Source: a virus
DNA length: 64,000 bases
Reading direction: 5' to 3' (one strand)
Virus record (IMG/VR): IMGVR_UViG_3300010160_000023
Coordinates: 1 to 64,000 of that record
Shown: positions 10,036 to 22,200 of the stretch, one piece after another
Numbering within the stretch: the stretch's first letter is position 1
Layout of the letters: each line of letters starts with the position of its first letter
Position numbers and translations under genes: made by a program
Notes under the pieces: generated by a model
What the model was told of the DNA's origin: nothing
Database searches by the model: none
Seen by the model: the letters and a program-made list of their open reading frames with translations, nothing else

Positions 10036-13000
10036 TTAACGACTTCTGGATGGAGTTAATGTTATTGTGGGCGTAACAGTTTTGGTTGGAGTTATAGAGG
10101 GGGTTAAGCTTATAGTTGGAGTTATAGAGGGAGTTAAACTTATAGTTGGAGTAATAGTTGGTGTTGGACTCATGAGAGTTCTGATTGGACAGTATAGGAT
10201 ATACTCCCAAGCCGTACCTACACATGGGGCCTCTACTATAACTTTAACATTAGTAACACCTTCTGGTTTGTATATGGTCGTGGTTCCTTTTCCTAAAGCG
10301 ACAGGAACAGCAAATCCGCAGCTATTAGTCTCTCCTCTATAATCACTATCCCATAGTAATGTTTGTGGTTTATTGGAATCTAATGGAATACCAATTATTT
10401 TAAATCTGTCAGGGATTTGATAAGCATCATAATCAAATCTCATATATCCAGGCCAATATGATGTTTTAATAATTCTGGCATCTACAGTAAAGCCAGTGAC
10501 CTGTGTATCTCCATCAATATTTGCTGTTAAATTACGATCCAAATAAATTTTTCTTAAATTAGTATCATTCATAAAAGTCGTATAATAATTTTCAACACTA
10601 ATGATAGCTGTTCCATTTACCAAACCAGCTCCTTGTAGAATTGAATGCATACTTGCTGCTGGAGAATTTTCAACTATCAAGAAATTTTGACCACTAATTG
10701 CTGGAAGACTAACTGTAAGATCATATCTATCATTCTGTCCACCAGCGAATTGTAAATCGTTACATAGAGCGGGCAGGGTTGGTGTTGGTGTTGGAGTATT
10801 TGGGGGAGTATTAGATGGTGTTGGTTGTGGCCCAATAATCTCAATGAAATGATTATCGTTAAATACTACAACAGCAGTATCTAGATTACCATATCCTGTT
10901 GTAACTTCTAGTGCTGATGGCTTATCAAAATATCCATAACCAGGATTTGTAACCGAAATTGCTGGTGTTGTAAATAGAGATGGATCGAAAAGAATACCAG
11001 GAATAACTGTCCCATTTATTTTAGTTAGAGTTGGAGAAATAGTATATCCAGAACCTGGATCTAGTATTACGTACTTAGTAATAATTCCAGAACTATTCGT
11101 AAATACTTGTATTCTTCCGCCAGTCCCATCTGCTCCAGCTAGTAGGAGTTCTTCTCCATTAGAGAATCCTGATTTTCCTATCAAACTACTCATTGAAGAA
11201 TATGTTATTGATCCAGCAGCAGGGATGGTAAAATTATTTCCATTGAAAGAAGCTGTAACAGACGCTACTGAACCATCTCCAGTCACAACATTAAGACCAG
11301 TAGGAGGACGAGTATATCCTGCTCCGGGATTAACAACGGCTAAAGCAGGATCTATAAAGTTTTTTGTATCATATTGAACTATCATCCCAGAGCCATTACC
11401 GTCTGAAGAAATAGCTGTTGGAGTATTTTTATAACAACATCCAGCATTGGTTACAACATACCCAGCGTCTGTAAAATTATCAATATTAAATGTTGGTTGT
11501 ATTGTTAAAGCTAATCCATTAGGGTTGGCTAATATTGGAGTCTTTGTGTAACTAGAACCAGGATTAGTTATTACATATTCTAGAATTTTTTGATTACTAT
11601 CTATTTTTGTTACTTGTATTGTTGCTCCATTACCATCTCCTCCAGCTACCAATATAATATCATTAACGGAAAATGGTCCAGTTCCTATTAATCCAGAAAT
11701 TGAACTTGATGTAATTTCTCCGGCAGGAGTAATAGCAAAATTCGTTGCATTACCAGTAAATGTTGCTGAGGTACCTGCTCCTGTTAGTCTAACAAGTCCT
11801 GTTGGAGCACTAGTAAATCCATAGCCTCCATTCAATATTTCCCAACCAGTAATAGCTCCACTACTCACGGAGGTTACTCTAATAACAACGTCTGCTCCAT
11901 TTCCACCAGTAGTTGTTAATAAATCTCCTACAACATATCCTGTTCCACTAGCTATATTTATAGAGGCAGCACTAAGAGATCCAGATAATATTCTTACTTT
12001 TGCTCCACCACTGGTACTTTCTGCTCCAGAGATACTAATTATCTCTCCTATGTCAAAACCAGTACCTCCTGATAAATTAAGAGAATCATTTGTTACTCCT
12101 CCAACAGGAGGAATAGTAAAATTATTAGCATTGAATGATAGAGATGTACATACTCTATTAGAGGTTAAAGATTTAATTCCGTTTGGAGCATAGGTGTAAC
12201 CGTAACCATTATTGAGAATGGAAAAATTTGTTATAGATCCATTTATTCCTGTAGATGTAACAGAAATGAGAGCGTCACTTCCTCCGCCTCCTATAGTAGT
12301 TATCAACTCTCCAATACTAAAGCCTGTGCAATTATTTGAAGTAGCATCAATAGATTGAGCAGTTATTCCTCCTGATACTACTTTTAGTAAAGCTCCATTT
12401 CCATCTGACCCAGTAACAGATACATAGTCCCCAATATTAAAACCTGTACCCCCAGAAATAGAGGTAATAGTATCAACAGTAATTCCACCAGAATTGATAG
12501 TTATTTCTGCTCCATATCCTCCCGCATCCTTTGTTGTTAGTTTATCTCCAATAGAAAAACCAGTACCTCCTTTGAGGTATGATATACTAGCTAAAGTTAA
12601 TCCTCGGGAATTACAACTTTTGAAGGTTGGTGCTCCAAAATTAATATCTATTCCTACTGGTAGAATAGTAGTAGAGCAAGATCCTCCTTGAGAACATCTT
12701 AAAAGTATTGGTTGACTTTGTTTTTTGAAGCCAGTATTGATATCTGTAATTTCAGAAACAATAAAAGCATAAGGAATTCCAGTAAGGGCTATTTTTGTAT
12801 TGATATTTTGAATCTCAGACCCGGCAAAAATTTCTCCCTGCCTATTCTCAATAGAAACTGAATTTTGAGGATAATCTTTAAAATTGTATGAATATTTATT
12901 CCCTACAATAGCACCGCTGGCTAATGTTACTAAAACTAAGTCTTGAGAACAACTATCAAAATTTATAATAGAATCTTCTACTAAATCAGAATCTAATAAA

Positions 13001-13437
13001 ATTACATTTAATTTATTCTCTCTATATAGAGAGCTAGGAGTAACTGTTGGGGTCGGAGTAGGAGTTACTGGAAAAGGCCCACACTGAACAGTAATAGTAT
13101 CAGTACCAACATCCCCACCAGTTGGTCCAAGAGTAATATCTCTTATTGTTGCCGATAACGTATATAGTCCTTGGGTAGGTACTTTAATTAATGTTGCAAA
13201 ATTTTGTGTCTGATAAGATGCATATATTGTTTGTTGAGCTGGGTCGAAAATAGCATTATTATTATTTTGTAATACTGAATAATTTATTTGATATTTATTT
13301 CCTACAATTAAATTAGTACAATAAACAGAAGCAATAAAGAATCCTTGTAGTGAGTCATTAGCCGTTAATACAACGACTTGTTCTAGATTCGTTTTTTTGG
13401 TATAGTTCCTAAAATCAAGATTAATGGTTATGGACAT
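10036..13437 (-). CDS. Large repeat-containing virion protein with Ig-like modules and tandem GTGFxxGD repeats
   Basis: 1,133 residues; ATG at 13437 with TAGGATTTC upstream. Two Ig-like Cys-ending modules (1-125 and 140-255, each with VGNKYxYN) are separated by a short Thr-Pro linker. Residues about 270-880 hold some eight degenerate repeats with the pattern GTGFxxGD, then GxGA, then NxGYGYTxxPT, a type common in long fibres of aquatic phages. A Pro/Thr spacer (about 885-905), a beta domain of about 180 residues (RFDYDAYQIPDRFKI) and a C-terminal Thr-Pro tail follow. The repeats probably form an elongated beta shaft. A GTGTATAT late-promoter motif lies about 37 bases before the start, so this gene may head a transcript of fibre genes. 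Confidence 0.78.
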   Translation of the reverse strand: MSITINLDFRNYTKKTNLEQVVVLTANDSLQGFFIASVYCTNLIVGNKYQINYSVLQNNNNAIFDPAQQTIYASYQTQNFATLIKVPTQGLYTLSATIRDITLGPTGGDVGTDTITVQCGPFPVTPTPTPTVTPSSLYRENKLNVILLDSDLVEDSIINFDSCSQDLVLVTLASGAIVGNKYSYNFKDYPQNSVSIENRQGEIFAGSEIQNINTKIALTGIPYAFIVSEITDINTGFKKQSQPILLRCSQGGSCSTTILPVGIDINFGAPTFKSCNSRGLTLASISYLKGGTGFSIGDKLTTKDAGGYGAEITINSGGITVDTITSISGGTGFNIGDYVSVTGSDGNGALLKVVSGGITAQSIDATSNNCTGFSIGELITTIGGGGSDALISVTSTGINGSITNFSILNNGYGYTYAPNGIKSLTSNRVCTSLSFNANNFTIPPVGGVTNDSLNLSGGTGFDIGEIISISGAESTSGGAKVRILSGSLSAASINIASGTGYVVGDLLTTTGGNGADVVIRVTSVSSGAITGWEILNGGYGFTSAPTGLVRLTGAGTSATFTGNATNFAITPAGEITSSSISGLIGTGPFSVNDIILVAGGDGNGATIQVTKIDSNQKILEYVITNPGSSYTKTPILANPNGLALTIQPTFNIDNFTDAGYVVTNAGCCYKNTPTAISSDGNGSGMIVQYDTKNFIDPALAVVNPGAGYTRPPTGLNVVTGDGSVASVTASFNGNNFTIPAAGSITYSSMSSLIGKSGFSNGEELLLAGADGTGGRIQVFTNSSGIITKYVILDPGSGYTISPTLTKINGTVIPGILFDPSLFTTPAISVTNPGYGYFDKPSALEVTTGYGNLDTAVVVFNDNHFIEIIGPQPTPSNTPPNTPTPTPTLPALCNDLQFAGGQNDRYDLTVSLPAISGQNFLIVENSPAASMHSILQGAGLVNGTAIISVENYYTTFMNDTNLRKIYLDRNLTANIDGDTQVTGFTVDARIIKTSYWPGYMRFDYDAYQIPDRFKIIGIPLDSNKPQTLLWDSDYRGETNSCGFAVPVALGKGTTTIYKPEGVTNVKVIVEAPCVGTAWEYILYCPIRTLMSPTPTITPTISLTPSITPTISLTPSITPTKTVTPTITLTPSRSR

Positions 13438-13469
13438 GAATGAAATCCTAAAAGGTCAATATATAAAAT

Positions 13470-13480
13470 AATATACACTA
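13470..13480 (-). promoter_or_regulatory. Late promoter motif (TAGTGTATAT) for the 1,133-residue gene
   Basis: Minus strand TTAGTGTATATTATTTT, about 37 bases before the ATG at 13437, in a 52-base gap. Confidence 0.5.
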
Positions 13481-13489
13481 AAAGACGAC

Positions 13490-14281
13490 TTATGAACAAT
13501 TACCGCAATTAAAAAAGCCTATGGTCTCTACAGTATGGCCAGTATTAGTAACTCCAAATTTTAATGAATAATTGGTGCATGGACGAGGCATACTAACGGT
13601 GGTTACAACTGTTGTTGGATTACTAGTCAAGAGGACGGTTCCAGAAGGATTAGATAAACCTAAATCAGTTCCAACCATATCTGTACTAAAACGATATTGA
13701 TAGTATTCATTTACTAAGCCATATATATTTGCTTTAACAATAGCTTGATTACAAGCAGGAAGATTTGTAATAAACTCTTTGCTATCAAACTCTACTTTGA
13801 AGGTTAAAGCCCTAGTTCTTGTTGGGGTGGGGGTTAGTGTTATTGTTGGAGTTATTGTTGGGGTAACTGACGGAGTAACTAGAGGAGGAGTACTAGTTTG
13901 TGATGGAGTTATGGTGGGAGTAGCTGTAGAAGCTGGTATCCCATTAGCCCCACATAAATCTCCACAAGTAACAGCAACATAATCTCTATATATTTCAGTA
14001 TTATTACTATTAAAAATAGATAATTGAACAATATTAGAGCTACTGTTATCTATATTATATCCGTTTTTAACTAATAAATTGGTTTGTAGTTTTAATTCTC
14101 TTTCTGAAGGAGTTAACATATATCCAGTAGGATTTAAAGTAACCTGACTATTAGGAGAAATAGTACTAATACAAGAAAAGTTAATTCTATATGTTTGATT
14201 AAGAGATAGATTTATGCCACTGAAGGGTACCACAACTCCGCCAGAACATAGATTTCCTGCATAGTATATCTTATTTGGCAT
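13490..14281 (-). CDS. Virion-associated protein with two Ig-like Cys modules and Thr-Pro linker
   Basis: 263 residues; ATG at 14281 after CAGGATAAACT. The N-terminal module (1-110) and the C-terminal module (160-263) both follow the recurrent pattern LNQTYRINF or VNEYYQYRF, ending in a paired-Cys motif (CGDLCG and CGNCS). A Thr-Pro linker (about 115-155) separates them. The same module occurs in the genes at 14285-14806, 10036-13437 and 8274-9314, so this is a family spread by duplication. The role is probably structural, perhaps as fibre or decoration. No enzyme signature is visible. It lies three bases downstream of the preceding gene, indicating translational coupling. Confidence 0.7.
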   Translation of the reverse strand: MPNKIYYAGNLCSGGVVVPFSGINLSLNQTYRINFSCISTISPNSQVTLNPTGYMLTPSERELKLQTNLLVKNGYNIDNSSSNIVQLSIFNSNNTEIYRDYVAVTCGDLCGANGIPASTATPTITPSQTSTPPLVTPSVTPTITPTITLTPTPTRTRALTFKVEFDSKEFITNLPACNQAIVKANIYGLVNEYYQYRFSTDMVGTDLGLSNPSGTVLLTSNPTTVVTTVSMPRPCTNYSLKFGVTNTGHTVETIGFFNCGNCS

Positions 14282-14284
14282 AGT

Positions 14285-14806
14285 TTATCCTGTGCAATTC
14301 TGACAACAAATGGGTAATAATTTTTCTGAACGAATAATGCTGGTTGTTGAACTTCCCACTGTAACTATTTCATAAATACTAAATTTTAAAGTAGCATTAG
14401 GCTGAGAGGTTCCTATACTAATATTTAGTACAGCAGATCTTTGCGAGCTATTTAATGGGAATAGTTGGGCACTTGTTTGACTAAAGGAAACAGTAGAGTT
14501 TCCTGTAAGATCAACTATAGAATAAGAATAAATAGAATCTACTAAGAGATTATTAACAGTAACTATCAAACTAGTACCATTACAGCAAAAACTAGTGGTA
14601 TCTGAGAATGTTATAACAGGAGTAGGGGAGTAAACACCAGGGTTAGCAGATGAGGCTCCTACTGGGGATCCTAGATATTTGACAACTGATCCGTCTACTA
14701 ATTTAGTATATAGAATACCAGTTTTAGCATTAATAGCTAATTCTCCAACTTCTAATTGTTCGGCAGATGGGGCGGCAGTCGATGATATGTCTCGTTTAAT
14801 TTTCAT
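14285..14806 (-). CDS. Tail-fibre protein with Mtd-like N-terminal motif and Ig-like Cys module
   Basis: 173 residues. The start shares base 14806 with the stop of the upstream gene (TAATG overlap). Residues 1-50 (ISSTAAPSAEQLEVGELAINAK then TGILYTKLVDGSVVKYLG) match the short beta-prism-like segment found at the N-terminus of many phage fibre proteins, of the type 'xxGExxxNxxTGxLYxxxxDGxVxxLG'. The rest is the recurrent Ig-like module ending CCQNC. It is probably a small fibre or adaptor subunit. The clear segment homology supports a virion role; receptor binding is inferred. Confidence 0.7.
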   Translation of the reverse strand: MKIKRDISSTAAPSAEQLEVGELAINAKTGILYTKLVDGSVVKYLGSPVGASSANPGVYSPTPVITFSDTTSFCCNGTSLIVTVNNLLVDSIYSYSIVDLTGNSTVSFSQTSAQLFPLNSSQRSAVLNISIGTSQPNATLKFSIYEIVTVGSSTTSIIRSEKLLPICCQNCTG

Positions 14807-16188
14807 TATGTCAAAACTCCAGTAAAGACAACAACACCACCATCTATCAAATTAATAATGGGGCTATTTGCAACACTTGTCAACATTATATTTCCATTAC
14901 TATCTGACATTAAAAGATTGCCACTAGTTGTTGGAACGCTAAGTCTAAAGGAAGAAGCCGAAACTACTCCACTAACGTAACAGCCATCTCTATTTGCTTT
15001 AAATATTTCTATTAAATTATTACTAGTATTATTAACAGCTATTGAGAATTCTCCACTAGTAGAAGGAGAGGTAGCATTTAATGCTCGTGATCTAATCTGA
15101 GCATAATCAATCTGATTATTAGTTGAATTTTTAGAAGATAGATTAATTGTGCTTACTATATCATTATTTGCTGGTACGGTGGAGGGCTTATGATATAAAG
15201 TAATATTTGCTGGAGAACATTGATTTCTATTTTCTAAACGAATACCTTCTCCACAAAGAGTATTAACAACATGAAGAGTAGAGAGTGAATCAGAAGACAC
15301 TGTTGTTGGAACATTAATCCCAACCTTTCCTGTATATGAAAAGTATAAACTCTTATCTCCGCTACCCTTAACCCAAAAATCAGAACCAACTCTTGTATTA
15401 TTAAAGACTACTGGATAATTACCAGATGTTGGGATTATATTAGCAGCATCAGCTTCTCCAGAAGCACCAATTAATAGCTTTCCATTATTACCTAGATAAA
15501 GATTAGATCCACTAATTAATCCACTAATATTTTCTAATAAAGCATTATATGCAATATCGGTACTAATTCCCGTAATTGCTGCCTGAGATGAAACAGAATC
15601 ATTTTGAGAATTTGAAACTAAACTGATCCAAGATTCTCCGTTAGAAATAAGTTTAATATATTGTTGATCAGATAAGATACATACTGTAGTATTATCAGAT
15701 TTAACTTGTAAATATTTACTTCCCGACCCTTTGAATTCTAATACTAGTCCTTGGTTTTCTGTTGCAGAAGGTAAGTTGACTTGAATATTTTTATCTGAGA
15801 GGTCTACTAGATAGGTGGCACGAATATTCTCTATATCTGTATCTTTATTAAGAGATATACAATTATTTAAACCCACATTGAAGTTATACTCATTGGCAAA
15901 AACATAAAACTGGTTGATACTACCAGAGAATACTACTTGATTATCACTATCAGAAGATCTGGTAACTTTTGTTCTTTCAACAACAATTTTTGTATTATCA
16001 TACTTTACTAAACCTAGTCCAACTTCCCATGATCCACCATTTTTAACAAGATAGGAGACATAGTGGCCAACATGCTCACTAGATAAGGTCTTATATCCTG
16101 TTAAATTCTGTCCTATAACAAAACTATTATTATCAATAGAACAATTTGCACCAATATTATCAAATATATGAATAGGAGATTTTATCAT
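14806..16188 (-). CDS. Putative tail fibre/distal tail protein
   Basis: 460 residues; ATG at 16188 after AAGGTTCATT. The first 110 residues form a beta-rich domain (GHYVSYLVKNGGSWEVGLG), followed by a stretch (YLVDLSDKNIQVNLP then KGSGSKYLQVKSDN) typical of phage fibre proteins. A long C-terminal half resembles fibre shafts with hanging GNVMLTS-type strands and a 'SDSLSTLHVVN' motif seen in fibres that carry a trimeric stalk. It is the first gene downstream of the tape measure. In siphoviruses that place usually holds distal-tail or tip genes, but no Dit or Tal signature is evident here. Confidence 0.65.
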   Translation of the reverse strand: MIKSPIHIFDNIGANCSIDNNSFVIGQNLTGYKTLSSEHVGHYVSYLVKNGGSWEVGLGLVKYDNTKIVVERTKVTRSSDSDNQVVFSGSINQFYVFANEYNFNVGLNNCISLNKDTDIENIRATYLVDLSDKNIQVNLPSATENQGLVLEFKGSGSKYLQVKSDNTTVCILSDQQYIKLISNGESWISLVSNSQNDSVSSQAAITGISTDIAYNALLENISGLISGSNLYLGNNGKLLIGASGEADAANIIPTSGNYPVVFNNTRVGSDFWVKGSGDKSLYFSYTGKVGINVPTTVSSDSLSTLHVVNTLCGEGIRLENRNQCSPANITLYHKPSTVPANNDIVSTINLSSKNSTNNQIDYAQIRSRALNATSPSTSGEFSIAVNNTSNNLIEIFKANRDGCYVSGVVSASSFRLSVPTTSGNLLMSDSNGNIMLTSVANSPIINLIDGGVVVFTGVLT

Positions 16189-16201
16189 AATGAACCTTAT
16201 G

Positions 16202-19200
16202 TTATGCTATATTATTGTTTTTACCCATAATACTTTGAGCGTCTGTGCCTCTTAATAGTGAATTTTCGTTATATGTATCAATATTTCTTAGAGTATCCTT
16301 TAATCTATTATCAGCTGCTATCTTAAGACCATCACCCATAGTGTTCAATACATTATTAATACTTTCACCACCAATAAATCTATGATTATTTTCTACACTA
16401 TGAGTATGGCTAACAGTTCCTCCAGCGCTCATAGCTTCTACATGACCTCCGAAAGCACCAACCATTCCACCAAAAGACATCAACGCTGGAGATACTTGAC
16501 CAACGTGTTCTCCAAATTGGCTAATTGCAGGAGCAATATTATTCACATGCTGTCCAAATTTATCCACAACAGAACTAAGAGCATCAGCCGACATTTGACT
16601 ATTACTAGATACACCGGAGGATCCTCCACTAGGAACATTACCACTATGATCTACTAAACCAGCTTTTTGATAATATTTTGCCCCTACAACTCCACCATTA
16701 GCCATGTAATTAACTATACCCCCACGACTATAATTACCACTATTAATAGCGTCTAACAATCCTCTGTGTCTTAGTGAATCTTTATTATTGACCACATATT
16801 CATTATCAGACAACATTGCTAAATGCCTATCAGCACCAGACTTTTTGGCAGATATCAGTGCTCCATTACTAGCATAAATTAAACCACCTAAAGATTTAGG
16901 TTTTGCATTTTTCTTTTTTCTGTCTAAGTCTTCTTCATTTGCTCTTGGAAGATCATCCCCTCCTCTTCCTACTTCTCCTTGTCCCATAGGCACTCTATTT
17001 TGCATAAATGCTGGCTGAGGGGGAGTATTAGGAAGAGGAGGTAGTCCATCATTCATCTCTGCTACCGGGGTAAATATCTGCCTACCCATAGTATCTCCAA
17101 AATAAGTAGCAGCTGAAGTTGTTCCTCCAACTAAAGCTAATTCTCCAGCTCTTCTACTAAATGGACGAACAGCTGGTTTTATTCTTGGGGTTGGACTTGG
17201 ATATGTTGAAGTTGTTGGAGTCGCCGGATATGTTGGAGCTGTTGGTGCGGTTCCTTCCATTGCTCGTTGAGAAGCTACTTGTCCTGTTTGATCTTTGGTT
17301 GCAGTAGTGCCAAATTTATCTTGTTTTACAGCTGCGTCTAAGTCGTATCTTGGTTTTGTTGCTGGCGCTGCTGGGTCATTTCCTTTAATTTTACTATAAT
17401 CATCTAAAGATTTATCTAAATCTGGTTGATTATTAGTTACTGTCTGTGGCTTTGGTCTACTAGCTTCCCTTGCTGCTGCTTCAGCTGTTGCTTTATCATA
17501 TGCGTCTTTAAATTCTTGTGAAGGATTCTTAACAGGATATTTTGTTTCTGCTTGTCTAGCTGCTTTTTCTGCTGCTTCTTTTTCTGCTGCTCTTGCTGCT
17601 GTTCTTGCTGCTGCTTCATCTGCCGCTTTCTTCATGACAGCCGCTTGTTCTGCTTCTCCAGGATTAACATAAAAATCTTCACCATGAACTTGTGGGGGGC
17701 CTCCATCTGTTGCTCTCGGAGGAGTGAAATCTGGAGTGCTGTCAGCCATAGCTAATGCTTCTGATGCTGCTTTCTCTTCTTTTCGTACTACTGCCGCTGT
17801 TCTTGCAGCTGCATCGTCAGCTGCTTTAGCTGCTGCTGCTGTTCTTTCTGCTGTTCTTGTTGCTACTGCTTTAGCTGCGTCGTCAGCTGCTTTGGCTGCT
17901 GCTTCAGCTGCTGCTCTCCTTGCAGTATCTGCTGCATCTATTGCTCCAGCTACTCTACTAGCTCCTTTTGCTGCAACTCCTGCTCCGGCAGTAAGAGTTG
18001 GGTCAAGAGTATAATTTGCTGCCTCATTAGCATAAGAATATGTTCTTCTAGTTGTTTCATCAGCCCCTTCCAAATATTGATCTTCTAATCCTTGTCTTTG
18101 TGCATTAAGTCTATCTGAATAATTTAGGAGTTGATTACCCGTTTTTTTATCTACATATGATGTTAATCCTCCTGCTGTCTCAACTACTCCTGCTTGTAAT
18201 CCTGCCGCACTAGCATCTTGTAATTTACCAAGACTATCATAATATGCTCTGTATTCTGGACCATTAATATCTAATGGTTTATCATCAGAAGAAGATCCAA
18301 GACTACCATAATTAGCCTGTGTTCTAGCTTGTTGATCAATAGCTCGGGATGCTGCTGTAGTTAATGCTACCGCTCCTGTTTGAACAGCATATCTTCCTGC
18401 TGAACCAACACCAGATAAAACTCTTGTCATTGGATTATTTGTTAATCCCTCAAAAAACCCTCCAGCTACTGCCCCAGCATAATCTGTATATTCTTGATAT
18501 GTTTTATTAGCATCATCAACATCTTTTTGTGTCATTCCTCCTAATCCGCCTCCACGACGAGCACGCTCCGCTTCATTATCATCTTTTTCTTTCTGTTTTC
18601 TTGCTCTAAAAGCCTCAAGATTTTGTTGCTCTACTTGCTCCTGGCTTCTTCTTGCTCTTTCTTGTCCTTCTGGAGTTGCAAGATATTGTCTTTCTTCTTC
18701 TGCATCTCTTGCTTCTTGTACTTTCTGTTTTCTTTCTGCTTCCTCTCTCTCGTAAATTTTTTCTCCCATCTTAAATGCAGACTCAAGACTAGCTTTTTCT
18801 TTTTTATCAGCATCCTCTGCTTCTTTTTGAAGTTTCTTTTCTTCTTCTCTTTTATAGAGAGCATCAGCAGCAGCTCTGTATCTTAATCTATCTGTATATG
18901 AGTCTCCAGTAGTAGGTCTGTCTTCTGCTGGACTTATCAAACCAGTTTCTGGATTCCTTTTCAGAAGCTTATTAGCTTCTTCTGGATTCTCTGCTGCCCA
19001 TTTGGCTGCATCTGCTTTTGCAGCTTCGGCTTCTGCTTTGTAGCGAGCATCTCGTTCTGCTCTTTCTTTTTGTACCTCAGGATCGTTATTTGCAGCTTCA
19101 GCAGCTTTTTCTGTTGCTTTTCTTCTAGCTGCCATATCATCATCTTGTTTTTTCTGTTCTTCTCTTAGTTTTTCTTCTCTTTTTTGTCTTCTTGCATCTT

Positions 19201-22200
19201 GCTGTGCTTTATATTTTCTTCCCCATTCTGTTGTTGGAGCTCCTCCTTGATCAATAACTCTTCCTTCTTCATTTTTACTTCGATTTTCACTTAATGATTC
19301 TTCTCTTTGTCTCTGTTCATATTTTTTTAATAATGCTTCTTCTCTAGCATTAGGCAGAACACGATCCTCCTGCCATTTTCTTTGTATTTCTCTTACTTCA
19401 TCCATTTCCCTCTGTTGTCTCTTAGCTGCTGTAACTGCCGGATCTTCTCTTTCAGCTCCGCGTGGAGAACTAGATGGTGAAGGCTTAGGAACAGGAGGAA
19501 CATTATCTACAGGATTTTCTTTTGGTGGAGCTTGATCCATTCCTGGTCTAGTAGCAGCATTAGGTTTAACTGGTTTACTCTCAGCAAATAATGCTCTTCT
19601 TTCATATCTTACTTGAGATTCTGATACTCCTCTTCTAAATGCTTCATTTCTAGAATGTTCTTTGCTTCTAAGAACAGAAACACCTCTATTAACTCTATTT
19701 CCTTCCTCCTTGTCTGCCATAAATTGAGAATTAAATTCGCTTATAGTAATTCTTTTGTCTTTATTAGTGTCAAATTTAATATACTCGCCAGCTTCTTGTA
19801 GGCTTAAAATTCCATCTTTGTTTTTATCAAGTAAAGCAAATTCACGAGAGGCGCTAATTGGACCACCACCATTAGCATGATATCCTACTTTACCTCCCTT
19901 AGATGCATATTGTATTTTTTCTCCACTATTAATAGCTTCTAATAAAGGAAGATTTCTCATAGTATCTTTAGCATTAATTACATATTCGTTCTTAGCTAGC
20001 ATTGCAGGAATAACATCTGGACCTTTTGGTTTAAAATTAACCAACATGCCTTCACTAGCATATATTAATCCTCCCTTTGCTTTTGCTGGAGCATTTGCTA
20101 CTCTTGGTAGTCCTGGCGCGGGTCTTTGTGGAGGTTCAACCTTTCTATCTCCATTTCTCATTTCCTCAAATATTTTTGCAAAATTCTGGGTTGCTTCTGC
20201 AAATTTGGCGGCGGCAGAGGCCATAGTCTCAGAAGCAACTTTAAGTTGAAGTTTTCCTTCTTGTTCTTGAGCAACTGCTCTATTCTCGATTGCGGCATCG
20301 TGTTCGGCGACCGCTTGGCGTAGTGCGGGATTATTAAGTGGGTTTCTATCATAGTTTATTTGTCCTTGAGCTATTCCTCCTAACATAGGATTATTAAGTA
20401 GTCCACTTTCAGTATAAACTCCTTGTCGTACTGTTCCTTGCATTGCATTAATTTGAGCATCAGACTTACCTGAGAGAGACAATAATGGCTTTAGGTCTTT
20501 AAACAGAGACAATACTTCTGCTCTCTCTTGGGCAAGAACAGCATCACCTGCCATTTTTGCCTGATCATGACTACTTCCAGACTGCAATGCGTTTGAATAT
20601 GCTTCTTGTGCAGCTTGCGAGCCTCTAGCGTCATTAAATCCTCCAGCCAAATTATTTTGTAGTCTTTGGAAAGTTTTAGCTAGCTTATCTGCTTCTTCTG
20701 GAGTTGAGGTTGCTAGTCGATCTAAGAAATCTCCCTGGGCAGACATTTGCTGTTGAATATCTTTGATTTTATTCAAAGCAGCTGTTGCTATTTCTGTACT
20801 ATTAGCTAATTGACCAAGAGCATCACTACTATTAGCTATTTCAGTATTTAGTCCAGCAATTTGACCACTAAGCTGTATAACTCCAGGATCATTATTTCCT
20901 TTTGCTTCTGCTAATTGTTGTTTTTGTTCTTCTAGTTGGCTTCTTCGTGCATTTTTTCTTTCTATGTTTTCTCTAATCTTAACTGGATCAGTTATTCCTC
21001 CAGTTAATTGTCCAATATTAAAGTTTTGTCTTCCTTGTAGAGTTGCTACTGATCTTGGAGCACCACCAAGAACTTCATTAATAGCATCTCCTCCAGCAAT
21101 TCTTGTTTCTCTAGCATCAGCCATAGATTTCTGTGCTTTTCTTTGTGCTTCTGCTGCATTATTGATACTATCTATAAAGTTATTAAGAGCTCCCACTCTG
21201 GCTTTCTCAAACTCGATAGCCATATTTCTAACATTTTGAGCAGATTCTGAGGCCGCTTTACCTAGTTCTTCTTCTAATAGGTTTGCTAATTTATTTACTT
21301 TATCTTGTTCACTCATACCTGGAGTAGTATCAGAAGCAACCTTTCCTGCAATAGCATCAAATTTACCTAAAATTTCATTTCTAACAATCTCTGGAAGATT
21401 TGATATTTCTTGTTCTAGGTTTTTTCTGCTACTTGATGCTGCTTTATCAAGAGTTAGTCCAGCCCTATCTTGTAGAGATGAATTTATATTGTTTCTAACA
21501 GAGAATCCTAAATTCTCACTATCTAAATTTAATAGCTTTCTTACTGAATCTTTATCTTGACCAAAAGGAGCAGAAACATTATCGTATGCAGTATTTCTTT
21601 CATTTTGAGAATAAGCTCTAGGATTAGATAGTACATTTAAGTTCTTAGAAACAACCTGACTAACTTTTGCATTACCATTAAGAGCTGCTATATTAGCTTG
21701 ACTAGCATTTTCCATTTTTTCCAAATTAAATGTTACCTTGCCTAAAGCCTGATTAAATGTATTAACCATTCTTTGGAAACTTTGGGCAAGCTGACGTCCG
21801 GCCTTATCAGCCTCCTCCATAGCTTTAGCAGCTGCTGCTGTTTTTTCCTTAGCTGTTAAATAGCCATCATTAGCAATTTTTGCTCCTTCAATTCTTAATC
21901 TTTCAGCAATTAATCCCTCTTTAGTTTTTCCCGTGGTAGCGACAGCAGCATCGCTCATCTCCATGATTCTATCTCTAGCATTAATAAATTCTGGATTAGC
22001 AGAGGCGATAATTTCTGTTAATTGTTGAAACTCTTTGCTTGCTGGATTAGTAATATCTGATAATTTTTCTCCAGAATCTACTCTTTGTTCGATTATTTTT
22101 CTAGCAGCATCAGCAGCGGGTTCTGCTTTTTTGGCACTCTCTTTTGAGATCTGCATTAAATCTTCATTGCCAATCCCTTTAGCAGAAGATAGTCCGAGAC

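Noticed and set aside
4233-10342. Plus-strand ORFs rich in Gly-Val (GVGVGV) between 4.2 and 10.3 kb
   Set aside because: They are mirror translations of the Thr-Pro coding tracts on the minus strand, have no RBS and no independent support.
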